64,000 bases of DNA from Artemia franciscana (Eukaryota > Arthropoda > Branchiopoda > Anostraca > Artemiidae): NCBI RefSeq assembly GCF_032884065.1, contig NC_088873.1, positions 37,993,823 to 38,057,822 on the forward strand, written 5' to 3'. This document shows positions 33,901-45,018 of this stretch, piece after piece (the first letter of the stretch is position 1; each line of letters starts with the position of its first letter). The translations under genes were made by a program, and so were the position numbers. Below the pieces are notes generated by a model that was not told the origin of the DNA, ran no database searches, and saw nothing but the letters and a program-made list of their open reading frames with translations.

Positions 33901-35294
33901 AAAAACTAGCTGGAATAAGACAACTCTTGGTTTTTTTTCAGTATCTTTAGATTTTCAAAAATTAGTAATTTACTGAAAACACAAAATCGGACCCCAAAAA
34001 AACAGGACGTTCTCATTAATGCAAAAAACCCATGAGTAGCATACAGCTAATAAAAGACAGGTTTATAAATCTCTCAGTATTCTTTAACCAGCCAGGATAT
34101 CGAAAGCTTTTCATCTAAAGTTTAAATTCAAAGACAAAATCAATCGGAAAACAAAAATCTAATTTATAAATATCTCAATAATCTTTCAACAACAATGATT
34201 TCGATAACTTTCAATGTCAAATTCTGATTCTAAAAAAAGCTTAGTTTTCGGTAAAGAAAACTCCATGGCAGAAAATGCACTTGTCAGTGGTACCCCCTCT
34301 CTTGCTACTTAAATGAATCAGCATCAGCTGATTATTGATCCACCGCATTAGTGGTCACTTCAGCACTTGTTAATATTAGCTAACAATTTATATATAGGTT
34401 TTAATTTTGTGTTATGTACATAAAGTAACCTCTTTGACCACCCCTGGGGCCAACTAAGACTCTTAGGGGATGTATTGATTAATCATCTTGGTTCTGAAAA
34501 ATTTTCTGGGTTGTTTTTCGAAATTTTCACATATTAATTATTATTAGTAAATACAATCACTATTTTCGTCTGAAGGAATTCTTATCAAAAAAGTTGTATC
34601 AGAAATTTTCATCAAAAATTTCATCTGAAGTTGTAACAGCCTTTGCGCTACGGCATTCTTGTTGAAAGCATTGTTTGATATGACTCCAAACAAAAACATT
34701 ATTGAACATTAATTGGATTTTTAAATATTATAAAAAATGATTAAAAATGTTTTAATCAGTAATAAGTGTCTCACCAGTAACCGTAGCGATGTGTAAACTG
34801 CGACTAATTTTAGTAGCAATCCTTAGTACAATAGCTCCATTTCTTTCTAGCTGATTAAAAAAATGTATGAAAAGGCGAAAATAACGAGAATTCCGAATGA
34901 TATTATAGATACAGGGAATTCAACATTTATTTGTTAGTATAGAATTGAAACGTAGAGAATAAGACATTGGTAGTGCTTTAATAACAAGTGTTTCAATTAA
35001 TAATAATTTATTTAACTAATAAGCGTTTCAGTAATTAATAATTTAATTAATAAGCGTTTAAAATACAAATAATAGACCCATATATTATACCCATATATTA
35101 TACCCGTATATACCCATATATACCAGATAATAGATAATACATCCCATCCATCCTTCCGCTGATTATGCGTCTTCCTACGTCTTTTTTCATAGGTGCTCCA
35201 CACTATAATACTCATCTTTTTTTTTGGTTTACAAATTAGTCAGTCAATACACTAAAAATTAATTATCTATATAAAAATCGAAAAATCCTTTCAG
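33901..35294. other. Intron, nothing recognised
   Basis: AT-rich sequence within the receptor gene's presumed intron. No repeat ends or coding signals were seen apart from short ATA-rich repeats around 35070-35130. Confidence 0.4.
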
Positions 35295-35642
35295 GTTGGA
35301 ATATTAAACTTGAATTCCATAAATGCAAGGAGACAGCAGAACCTTCTAACATTCAGTGGAAATGCCCTTTCAAGATTATTCATGCTTTTGACCTACATCC
35401 TTCTCTCGTTTCTGTATGGATTTATCAACAAGGAGGATCCAGTGTATAACAGTCGACTGTTTTTTGGCCTAACTTACCTAATTTATTTTACAATTTTTAC
35501 TGTGGTTGTTCCTCTTGTCCAGTTTTTTACGAGTCCACTTTTGAGACTTGTTCTTTTCTCGGCTTACAAAAAATTTAGGAAAATCCTTTCTAAAGAAGCT
35601 CTGCATCCATCTGCAAAACAAACAGGACCGAATATTTTTACA
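35295..35642 (+). CDS. Exon of the probable seven-transmembrane receptor: TM6, TM7 and C-terminal start
   Basis: Acceptor TTTCAG ends at 35294. The 348-bp exon is 116 codons in phase 0 and closes at ACA/GTGAGT (35643); if unspliced it would stop two codons later. It reads VGILNLNSINARRQQNLLTF, an intracellular-loop-like basic start, then LSRLFMLLTYILLSFLYGFI (helix), a short loop, then LFFGLTYLIYFTIFTVVVPL (helix). An amphipathic PLLRLVLFSAYKKFRKIL resembles helix 8. There is no classical NPxxY, so it may be a divergent arthropod chemosensory-type or orphan receptor. Downstream there are decayed tandem copies of this exon. Confidence 0.7.
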
Positions 35643-35715
35643 GTGAGTTAAAGAAAACCGAGGAAAAGCTAATATGAAAAGATAATTAGTGTGGAAGTAG
35701 ACAGATAGTTAGTGT

Positions 35716-35995
35716 GAATATATTTATATCCTTGAGTCGTTTCTATATGGGTTTATCAACAATGCACAAACAGTGTATATAGTCGTCCTATTTTTTGTCT
35801 AACTTACCTCCTATTTCTTGCAATTTTTTTGTGGTTTTTGTTTGATTTAGTTCTTTACCAGTCCACTTGTGAGATTCGTGCTGTTCTCAGATACAAAACA
35901 AAATAAGGAAATTCTCTTCTAAAGAAGCCCTGTACTCATCAGCGAAACAAAAAAGACAGGATGTTTTTACAGTTAGAAAAAAACGAGGAAAAAGC
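35716..35995 (+). pseudogene. Receptor-exon copy 2
   Basis: The closest copy to the intact exon. It keeps 'CGTTTCTATATGGGTTTATC', 'TTCTTTACCAGTCCACTTGT' and 'CTTCTAAAGAAGCCCTGTAC', but has several stops and indels. It lacks the exon's first ~100 bp. Confidence 0.85.
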
Positions 35996-36039
35996 TAACA
36001 TGAAAAGATAGTTAATGTGAAAATAGACAGATAGTTAGG

Positions 36040-36305
36040 GTGAATATATTTACATCCTCGAGTCATTTCTATATGGGTTCATCAACAATGCACAAACAGT
36101 GTATATAGTCGTCGTATTTTTCGTCTAACTTACCTTCTATTCCTTACAATTTTTTGTGACTTTTGTTTAGTGCAGTTCTTTACCAGTCTACTTGTGAGAC
36201 TAGTGTTGTTTTCAGATGCAAAACAAAATAAGGAAATTGTCTTCTAAAGAAGCCCTGTATTCATCAGCGAAACAAAAAATAGAGGATGTTTCTACAGTTA
36301 GCTAA
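36040..36305 (+). pseudogene. Receptor-exon copy 3
   Basis: Very similar to copy 2, including the shared upstream tract 'GACAGATAGTTAG', so the two are the youngest duplicates. The frame is broken. Confidence 0.85.
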
Positions 36306-36460
36306 TCAAAATTGATAAAACACTAGCACAAAAAGTTAGTTAGTGTAGAAACAAACGGATAAAACAACAATAAGTTCTTAAGCTCTCACTGGGAAAATGT
36401 TCTCTGAAGATTGCCTTTCGATTTTTATGTACATTCTTATATCATTTCTTAATGGATTAA

Positions 36461-37149
36461 ATAAAAAGAAAACAAATTTTTTCAACTGAAAGTAAGGAGT
36501 AACGTCAAAACTTAACGAAAAGAAATTGTTACCTATATGAAAGGAGTTGCCCCCTTCTTAATACCTCGCTCTTTACGCTAATTTTTTTCAGAACTTTTAA
36601 CAATGCTTATTATTCTAATTAAACGGCCCTTGTGCTTAGGAGTTGTCCTGAAGGAATTGGGACAGAAGTCAAAATTTAGCGTTAAGAGCGAGGTATTGAT
36701 GAGGAGGCAACCCCCCTCATATACGTTGGATAATTTTTTGTTCGTTTTAAGTTATGACTTTACTTTCAGTTGAAATTTTTTATTTAATTTCTGATTGTTT
36801 TTAAATTTAGCCGGGAATCTGGCTCCCTCTCCATGGAAAGTTCCTTCCCCTCATGGAAAAAAATTCAATGGAAAATTTCCCCATGTAAAACTCCCCCACC
36901 AGAAAATTCCCCCCAGACGATTCCATTCTAGCTGAAAACTCACTTCGAAAAATTTCTTGCGGATGCTTCTGGCTGAATATTTTTCTTAGATCACTTTCAT
37001 TTCAAAACGAATAATTTCTGTTTGTTTTTAAAGTCATGCTGGAAATCCTCCCTCCCTTCGTCGAAAATTCTTATTGAGTTTATTTATTCTTATTGAGTTA
37101 CTATTAAGCTGTGTTCCTCCTTACTTACAGTTCGTTACCACGAACTGTT
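36461..37149 (+). mobile_element. Terminal-hairpin element, copy D (short), inside an exon copy
   Basis: It interrupts an exon copy between 'TTCTTAATGGATT' and 'TTATCAAC', giving clean boundaries with no visible long target duplication. The 5' part is the mirrored module (ACTGAAAGTAAGGAG ... ACTTTCAGTTG, with CGCTCTTTACGCTAA mirrored by TTAGCGTTAAGAGCG). The 3' end is the perfect hairpin ACAGTTCGT/TACC/ACGAACTGT at 37127-37148. The interior is shortened to 'GGAAAATT' repeats. Confidence 0.82.
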
Positions 37150-37555
37150 TGATTTATCAACAAAATACATACGGCTTATAATAGTCGGCTATTTTTCAGG
37201 CCTAATTTACTTTCTGTTTTGTCCAATTTTTACCGTGTTTTTTATTTGGTACAGTCATTTACCAGTCCGATTGGGAGGCCTGTGTTCTTCCCAGATAAAG
37301 TAAAACTAGGGGTTTTCTATTTTTAGAACCACTGTGTTCATATTCGAAGCAAATAGGGGAGGAGGTTTTCACAGTTAACTAAGAAAAATTGATAAAAATA
37401 GACGGATCAAACAACTACACTAGTTTTTTCACTATATCTGTAGAAAATTTACTGTAAAAATTATTTATGCTTTCGATTTGTATCCTCCTTTTTTCTCTTT
37501 CTTCCTTCTCTTTCCCCTTCTCTTTTGTATAATTGTTTTTGCGGTTTTTCTCCAA

Positions 37556-38605
37556 AATCGTCCGATCGAAATTTTTAGATGGGCATTTTGTTCAGCATAG
37601 TTGAAAAGTCCCAAAACTATGTCTTTGGAGATGACATGACTCCCCTCCCTTCAGTCCCTCGGGATAGATTTTTAAATTATGAAAGTTGCCCATTGTTTAT
37701 GTATAGTATTTGTTATTGGGAAATATACATACATTTTTTTTTTTTTTTTGGGGGGGGGGTATTTTGTGTTAGTTTCTATGGGGATAATTTTCTGTTTTGA
37801 GGATATTTCTGGGGGTGAACTTTCCAGAGGAAATTACAGATTGGGGGAGTCGAATGAATTTCTCCGCGAAACACTTTTTATTTGTCAAATTGCTCTTTAC
37901 TTGCTCAATTTTGCATGTAATAACGTTCTTGGAAAATTGTGCGAGGAAATTTTCAGAGTGCTTGAATTTGCGGTGAATAATTTTGATAGATGGGGGGACC
38001 TGTGTGATCGGAAAAACGATTACAACTTACGGTCCTTTTCCAATTATAGTATGCTCAGGAGAATTTTTCAAGCAGAATCTTCTGCAAGAAGTTTTACGAA
38101 GGAGGAGGGATTTTTATCGAGGATTGAATTCTCTGGAAGGAATTTGATGAGGGGGGTTGTATTTTACGTGAGAAGAATTTTCTCATGGAGGACTTTCCCT
38201 TGAGGGGAGAAATTTTTAGTGAAGGGTGAGCCAGATTTACTGGCATTATTTAAAAAAAAACGATGAGAAATCAAATTAAAAAAAAATAAGTTTTTTCAAC
38301 TGAAAGTAAGGAGCAACATTAAAACTCAAAACGATCAGAAATTATTCTGTATTTGAGGGGTTACCATCCCCTCAATACCTTGCGCTTTACGGTAAAGTTT
38401 GACTGTTTGTCCCAATATTTTAACAACGACTCCTGAAACACATGGGCTGGTTACTTAGAATAGGAAGCTTTTTTAAAAGTGTAAAAAACTTTAGTGTCAA
38501 GAGCAATATATTGAGCAGGGGGTAACCCCTTCATGTACAGAATAATTTTTCTTCGTTTTGAGTTTAATGTTGCTTCTTATTTTTAGTTAAAGAAACTTTT
38601 TTTAT
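37556..38605 (-). mobile_element. Terminal-hairpin element, copy E (opposite orientation, hairpin end missing)
   Basis: It is collinear with copy C from 'GATCGAAATTTTTAGATGGG' through 'TATGTCTTTGGAGATGAC' to the mirrored module at 38288-38600 (AACTGAAAGTAAGGAGCAAC ... TTTTTAGTTAAAGAAAC). It splits an exon copy between 37545 and 38790. A plus-strand open frame of 174 codons across it has no known domain; I consider it accidental. Confidence 0.72.
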
Positions 38606-38619
38606 TTTATTTATTTATA

Positions 38620-38790
38620 GATCTATATACAAAGCATATAGACCCATAAGTAAACACTGCATATATGCTTGTATGTACACTGTATATACAGTGTATATGC
38701 AAAGTATATAGATCCATAAATAAATACTGCATATACATAGGTATACATACTGAATTTACAGTGTATATGCTTTGCAGATACATTGTTTAT
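38620..38790. repeat. Two ~75-bp tandem units rich in GTATATGCA
   Basis: 'AAAGCATATAGACCCATAAG' and 'AAAGTATATAGATCCATAAA' start two related units. Both contain 'CTGCATATA' and 'CAGTGTATATGC'. The inverted pair ACTGTATATACAGT lies at their junction. Confidence 0.75.
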
Positions 38791-41195
38791 GCAAAGCTTG
38801 TTCACTGTATATCAGTTGACTGTTTTTTGGCCTAATTTATCTTTTGTTTTATACAATTTTTACCGTGTTTTTTTGTTTGATGCAGTTTTTACCAGTCCAC
38901 TTGTGAGAGCGTTGCTCTTCCCAGATAAAAAAAAATAGCTAGAGAAATGCTATTTTTAGAAGCACTGAGCTCATATATTAGGCAAAGAGGGGGGGGGGAT
39001 GTTCTTACAGCTAGTTAATAAGAATTGATTAAAAACTAGCACGAGAAGTAGGTTACTGTAAAAACAGACAGATCAAACAATTATAGTGGTTTTTTCACTA
39101 TATCTATAGAAACTTACTATAAAGATCGTTTACGCTTTTGACTTAAATATTCCTTCTTTCTTCCTTGTCATCCCCTGTATCGTTTGTACAATTTTTACTG
39201 GGGGTGTTTTTCCTGTCCAGTATTTACTACTCCTGTTTAAGACTTGTGCTTTTCTCAGCTTAAAAAAGCTAAATTTCCTTCTAAGGATGACACTTTGTAT
39301 TTATTTAAAAACACAATAAATATGATTTTAATTGATAAAAAGTTAGTTAATGCAAAAAAAGACGGGTAAAACAACTACAATGGTTTTTTACCTCTATGAG
39401 TGAAGATCCTTTTTCAGAAATATTTTGTTTTTTATCTACATCTTTAGAATATTTCTTCATGGATTTATATGCAAACCAACAGTCGAGTGTTTTTTAGCCT
39501 AATTTATCTTCTGTTCTGTATAAGTTTTATCGTTGCTTTTGTTTGGTCAAAAAAAATCGGAAAATTGTCGTCTAAGGAAGCACTGCATTTATCGAAGTAA
39601 AAAGGGGAGGATATTCTTACTGATAGTTAAAAAAAAAATTGATAAAAAATCAAAAGAAAAAATCTACTGAAAAAATAGAAGGATATAGTTGAAAACCATC
39701 GGGGAAAACTGTGATATTTTTACACTCTATCTGTAAAAAATCCCTGTCAAGATTATTTGTGTTTTAACCTACATCCTTATATCATCTCTGTGTGTATTTG
39801 CCAACATAATACATTTATTGTAGAATATTTTCTGCCCTGGCTTACCTTCTTTTTGTACTTTTTTTTTCCTCTGGTCCAGTTTTTACCAGTTCACTTTTAG
39901 GACTTGTGCTTTTTTTTCAGCTTAAGAAAAACAATTAACTTCTACAGAAGTACTGTATTGATTCAAAGACCAAGAGAGAATTATTTTTCACACTTAGTTA
40001 AAAAAAATGATGACAACTTGAAATGAAAAGTTAGTTGGTATTACAAATGACGAATAATGAATAAATAAATGACGAATAATGATAATTGACGAATTGACGA
40101 TAATTGACAAATGACGAAAAACAAAAATGATTGGTTTTCCAGCTTTCGTTGAGGAAATACCCTTTAAGATATTTCCAATAAAACGATCATTTTTATTTAC
40201 ATCCCTCCACCATTCCTTTTCGGATTTATTAAAAGCAAAGGTATAATTATCGACTGATTTTTTGCTAAATCTTTCTGTTATGTACAATTTTTGGTGTGGT
40301 TGTTTGCCTGTTCCAGCTTTTGGAAACTTGTGACTTTCTCAGCTATAGGAATAATTAGGAAAATACTTTTGAAAGAAGCACACTACTTACCCTTTGATTG
40401 TTCCTCTGACTGTTCAGCTTTCTACCAGTTGACTTTCAAGACGTTTAATTTCTCAGTTTAAAGAAAAATTATGAAAATCCCTTCTAAAAAGTACTACATT
40501 ATTCTATACAACAAGGAGATGTTGTATTTACAGTTAGTTAAAATGTCAGAATTAAAGTTCCGCTTTTGGCGGTTTTTGGATACCTTTGAAAGTAGTTGAA
40601 CTTCAAGGTACCTGGAAAGGTACCTTGTGGCTGGATGTAAAGAATTAATAAAAAAAAGTCAAGACTCGGTCGTTAAAAAAGATAATTTACAGAGGTTTGA
40701 TAAAGAGTTAAGCATCATCGATTTTACTGAAATTTTAGATATAATTAATGACACTTCTTATGCATTTGATCTCATAAAGGGGATCGTACAGCCAATGTAT
40801 AATAAGACTTACCCAATGCAATGTTTGAAACCACATGGATGAGCCCAGGAAGGCTTGGATAACTGCCAAAATTCTTGAAGCGTCAGATCTAAGAAATCAA
40901 CTGTATGTGGATTATTTAAATAGCGAATGTGCTGAAAAACTAGAAGAACTCTAAATAATATGCAATAAAGTGAACTCGATGAGAAGAAAAGCTAAAAAAG
41001 AATACCTTTCGAATCAATTGAGTTTAAATAAGGATAATACCAAAGGAACTCGGAAGGTTATTAATGATCTCTTGGGAAAGAAGTAAGAAGCTCTACCCAA
41101 TTTGCTTCTGATTCAAGATGAAACTGTTATGATGAAACAATTATTACTAGTAGATTGAGCTGAGTTTTTTTTAAGTATTGGCCAAAATGTACAGG

Positions 41196-41290
41196 GCCAC
41201 TTCCTGGCTGAAGGGCCAAGAAACGGAGATCAGCACCGCCGGTACGGACTGTAAAGTCTAAATGCCGCATCCTTTACCTTTACCTTTTTA
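41196..41290 (+). mobile_element. Short SINE with CCTTTA tail and 14-bp target duplication
   Basis: A 95-bp segment from GCCACTTCCTGGCTGAAGGG to a (CCTTTA)n tail is flanked on both sides by CCAAAATGTACAGG (41182-41195 and 41291-41304). Removing it and one duplicate restores the LINE. It has no clear tRNA promoter boxes, so it may be 5'-truncated. Confidence 0.88.
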
Positions 41291-41513
41291 CCAAAATGTA
41301 CAGGCGGAAGGACTGATGAATTCTAATGATGATTTCCTGGACCAGGAATTTGTTGATGATAGAGGAACTGGAAGCGAAATTGAAATTCAGCCATGTACTG
41401 GAGACGAAATTCTGAAGGTTATGAAAATAATCAGATCTAGTTCAAGAGGGACATGTGGCATTAATCTTGACACTTTTAAATCAGTAATTTTTTATTTACT
41501 ACCATGCCTCGTT

Positions 41514-41672
41514 TTATAATTGGTTTTGTCCTGTGGTGGCGCAGTGGATTTGACCTTAGCTTGGTAATACGGGACCCAGAGATCGAATCACGCTGCAGGA
41601 ATGCACTGCAGGTCTGACGCAGGGACCTTAGTAGTCAAGAAGCGTCGTTAATTCTTAAATAATAATATGAAA
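41514..41672 (+). mobile_element. tRNA-derived SINE with 14-bp target duplication
   Basis: The A box TGGCGCAGTGG and a B-box-like AGATCGAATCA are spaced as in a tRNA. The tail ends in TTAATTCTTAAATAATAATA. TACCATGCCTCGTT (41500-41513) and TACCATGGCTCGTT (41673-41686) are the target duplication, with one mismatch. The same SINE occurs three times at 45.6-46.1 kb. Confidence 0.9.
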
Positions 41673-42386
41673 TACCATGGCTCGTTCAAATATTCAATCT
41701 TTTCCTCCGGCGTATTCTCTAATGCACATAAAAGGACAAATTTCACCCCCCTTCACAAAGGAGTTTCTAAGCTAAATATTGAAAATTAGATACTTATCAA
41801 TCCTACCCTTTTTTTAAAATTATTAGAAAAAAATTTCTATAAAAGACCTTACGAAAACGGGTATGTTAAGCGAACCTCAGTTTGGCCTTAGGAAAGGTCA
41901 TTCGACGTCGGACACCGTGGATTCCCTCTGTGATGCTGTAAATAATTACTTTGAATGTGATGAAATTCCGCTGACTATTTTTTATTGATTTTAGAAAAGC
42001 GTTTTATTGATTTAGACTGGCTTCCAACCGGGTTGGTTTTTCATATTGAGCTTCTAGTCTTAAGCCTAAAATGTTAAATTGGGATGCTAAACAGTCCTCT
42101 ATAATGTTCTAGTGCCCCACTAGCAGTGGAGGAAGAAAAGGAAATCAAGTAGACACAGTACTACCCATGCAAAAAGTTAATTTTCCTTATTGTTCAAGGC
42201 AGGTTAGTATTAGTTTTTTGTTTGGTGTTTTCCGCTATGGCAATTCTAAAGGTGTACTCTTTATTTTTATCTGGTATCATATTTTAAGGGTGTTGCGTTT
42301 CAAGCTGCTCTTTTAAATTTGTATTAAGTATATTTTTAAAACAACATTTTACTTTTAAAACTAATCGAGACAATAGTTACCATTCT

Positions 42387-42533
42387 ATTGATATTCTTCC
42401 TTGGGAATATGGGGCCCAGGGTTCGATCCCCGCCGCAGCAAGGTTGGGCGACAAGCTTGCTACTTGTCCCTGTAAAAAACACCCTGCAACTGAAACGTCA
42501 ATTTAACACCCTATGGAGGATCTTTATCCTTTT
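42387..42533 (+). mobile_element. Second type of tRNA-related SINE with 13-bp target duplication
   Basis: The B box GGGTTCGATCCCC follows 'GGGCCCA', but the A box region is eroded. A tRNA-unrelated body (GCAGCAAGGTTGGGCGACAA, then CACCCTGCAACTGAAACGTC) leads to a T-rich end. TAGTTACCATTCT flanks it perfectly at 42374-42386 and 42534-42546. The LINE frame continues across (NRDNSYHS / SGISNKCNFF). Confidence 0.9.
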
Positions 42534-42950
42534 TAGTTACCATTCTGGAATTAGCAACAAATGCAATTTTTTCTCACGGGCCAGTTTTTAAAGCGCATCT
42601 TAATTTTTTTTAATATATAGTCTGTGTTTGGTCCTTTACTAGGTTGTCTGTATTGCTTCAACCACGATACACTGACAAATGATAGCAAAAAACAAGCTGC
42701 TTTAAAACACATATAAGAGAATAATAGAAGAATATAATATAAAAAATATATTATAAAAATATAATATAAAATAATATAAAAGAAAAATAATCTGTATGCC
42801 AATTGATATACTTTTGAGATTATTGTAAACATTCCAGTGTCATCTACGGTTTTATTAACTTTCCTACTGGTCGAAGAGTTCATGGTAACAGACCGTAAAT
42901 AAGAAGTGACTCGGCCTAACACTAGCTGAAAAATTAAAAAAATGGAATTT

Positions 42951-43606
42951 TATAACAATTGATACCTCAAAAGAATAGATTTTTATTCTGATTTAATACC
43001 ATACAAAGACAGGGGCTCTAGGCAACCCCCCCTCCGGAAATACCCCTTCAGAAAACATCACCACAGAAGATACCCCTCCTCCCCCTGAAAAATCTCTCCC
43101 CGCAGAAAATACCCCCTCGTGGAAAATACTGTCCCACAAAATACCCGCGAGGATGTTTTTTGTGGAAATTTTCGCGGAAATTTTCCGCGAGGATGGATTT
43201 CTTGGGGGGGTAAATACCAGCCACCGTAAGACCTTCGTTAAAGCCCTTCTATCGACTGAATCAAACGCTTGGTGAAAACCTGAATAACTGAAAAGGTATG
43301 ATAGCTCAGGCCCTCTTCAATTATTAATCTAACATTTTTTGTATAGGACTATGTTTCAAAGTAAAAATGACATAATTTAGATATGTTGCGTGTTTCCACA
43401 TTTTTCTCTGACCATTTTGCTTTAGTTGAGTCCACCCTTGCAGGATATTCATTTTGAAAACTGACCGAGAAAGAATTTTTCCAAGAAAAGTAAAGATCCA
43501 TATTAAAACTTGGTGTGAGCATAAGTTAAGTCATGTAACAGCTCAAGTTTGAAACGGCTACAAAATACTATTAAAGAATAAATAAAGCTGGAAAACCAAA
43601 AAAAAA
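42951..43606. repeat. C-rich simple repeats, then unrecognised DNA
   Basis: 43010-43215 consists of imperfect 'GAAAATACCCC' units, partly mirrored near 43150-43200 (ATTTTCGCGGAAATTTTCCG). From 43250 to 43606 nothing was recognised. Confidence 0.5.
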
Positions 43607-44777
43607 TCTATCAGATAGAAATAGGACTTATATAAATCCTAGAAATATAAATAGGATTTAGTATAAATCCTACAACGACAGAAGAAACAGCCGAGGAAGC
43701 GGCTCAAAGAGTTAATGCCAAAAAGCTTGCGGCTAAAAGAGAAAGTAAGAAAAGAAAATGTGCCGAGGAATCACAAGGACAATGTGAAAACAGGCTTGCG
43801 TCTCAAAGAGAAATTACCAAAAAAATCATGCCGAGGAATCACAAGAACAACGTGAAAACAGGCTCGCGGCTCAAAGAAATAATATCAAAAGAAAGCGTGC
43901 TGAGGAACCATAAGAACAACGTGAAAACAGGCCTGAAGCTCAAAGAGAAATTACCGAAAAAAATCATGCCGAGGAATCACAAGAACAACATGAAAACAGG
44001 CTTGCGGCTCAAAGAGATAATACCAAAAGAAAGCGTGGCGAGGAATCACAAGAGCAACGTCAAAATTATTGCCTGGCATTCAGGTAGAGCCCAGTCGATG
44101 ATTATAGCCTGAGCAGATGTGTTCAAATCGGGACTATGTCTAAAATTTGTCCCTATTGCTAGGCCTTGAAATTCAATGGCGAAACAATGAGAATGTGTTG
44201 CGCCTCAGGAAAAGTTAAACTTTCTCAACTGGCTGCACCACCAGAGCTATTGAAGACTTTATGACGTTACAGACCGGGACACAGGGAATATAAATGACGA
44301 CCGGGAAGCTCAAAGAGAAATTACAGACCGATACACCAGGACACGAATGACGACTGGAACACAGGGAATATTTATGACGACCGGGACACAGGGACAAAAC
44401 TACAACGGGGACGCCGGAAGCGCACAGGGGGGATATATAAATGACGACGGGGACACAGGGACCATCAACAAAGCTTAAGGGCAATCATTAGAAAAATGCA
44501 GTTTAGATCTGAATACGGATTGTTTTCCCATGGACAATTATATGTTGCATGCTCAAGAGTCGGTAAACCTATCAATCTATTTATATGCACAGACAATGGG
44601 ACAGCGAAGAATGTTGTATATTCGCACGTTTTACGTATTTAAAAACATACATATATCTATCTATATCCACAGGTGGGACACAGGGACACAACTACAATGG
44701 CGCGTAACTAATATGGCGCGTAACGACTTACGCGCGGGGGGGGGCTTGGAGGGGCGAAGTGCCACACCAACAGCTAG
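43607..44777 (+). mobile_element. Second internally deleted Helitron
   Basis: It has the same layout as the copy at 23084: 5' TCTATC start after A, charged-repeat coding units (43680-44060), the block 'GTCGATGATTATAGCCTGAG', a 'GACCGGGACACAGGG' minisatellite (44265-44460), the helicase C-terminal scrap [13 protein letters not shown] near 44530, and the end CACACCAACAGCTAG/T. The 3' hairpin is degraded (GGGGCGAAGTGCCACACC). It is non-autonomous. Confidence 0.87.
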
Positions 44778-45018
44778 TTATCTATATAAAGGGGGATAGA
44801 ACACAGTATTGAAGCTGATTTAATTTAAGCTGGATTAATTTAAAGTTCAAATTTTTGAACTTCATCCGGTAAGTCATGACGTTGGTAAACTCACAACTTT
44901 TCAAAGGGGGGGGGGGCAGCCACTCCAGGTGCTGTGGCTGGGGACGTTTGGCTGAGGGTTGTCCACTTTTATCAAATTTATCACCCTGATTCGCCTGTTT
45001 TTTGTTGTTTTTTCTTGT

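Larger units (their letters stand above)
35700..40530 (+). repeat. Tandem array of decayed copies of the receptor exon
   Basis: At least eight diverged copies of the exon at 35295-35642 and its flank follow in the same orientation, period about 330 bp: 35716-35995, 36040-36305, 36360-36460 plus 37150-37382, 37440-37545 plus 38790-39015, 39085-39330, 39385-39640, 39715-40005, 40125-40400, and a partial one to 40530. Landmarks in each are a 'TACATCCTT' block, 'GGATTTATCAAC', 'TTGTGAGAC' or 'AGACTTGTGCTTTTCTCAGC', and 'TTCTAAAGAAGC'. All have stops or frameshifts. Two copies are split by terminal-hairpin elements. Flanking 'GAAAAGATAGTTAGTGTG' intron sequence is duplicated too, so the unit is exon plus intron. 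Confidence 0.85.
40590..42950 (+). pseudogene. CR1-like LINE: pre-polymerase, polymerase and tail remnants, riddled with SINEs
   Basis: Frames in order: RFDKELSIIDFTEILDIIND and MYNKTYPMQCLKP (40627-40842), then KKEYLSNQLSLNKDNTKGTR and KVINDLLGKK (~40990-41080). Next is EIQPCTGDEILKVMKIIRSS followed by SSRGTCGINLDTFK (41262-41519), the usual segment before the polymerase. 41690-41960 gives FTPLHKGVSKLNIEN and KLLEKNFYKRP, then FGLRKGHSTSDTVDSLCDAV-like sequence. Near 42230-42330 FGVFRYGNSKGVLFIFIWY resembles the C-terminal region. The YADD block is not seen. Three SINEs are inserted at 41196, 41514 and 42387. It resembles the family of the LINE at 25-31 kb. Confidence 0.8.

Noticed and set aside
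3309-35642. Joining the exons at 3-9 kb and 32-36 kb into one gene
   Set aside because: There is no phase-compatible link; the first set may end in a stop at 8764, and the second starts in a phase that no seen exon supplies.
37679-38203. 174-codon open frame as a new gene
   Set aside because: It lies in a non-coding hairpin element, starts in a poly-T/poly-G run and has no parallel frame in the other copies.
41514-41672. Functional tRNA gene
   Set aside because: A and B boxes are present but no cloverleaf closes, and the segment has a SINE tail and target duplication.
42395-42450. tRNA gene at the GGGTTCGATCCCC box
   Set aside because: There is no acceptor or anticodon stem; it is the promoter relic of a SINE.
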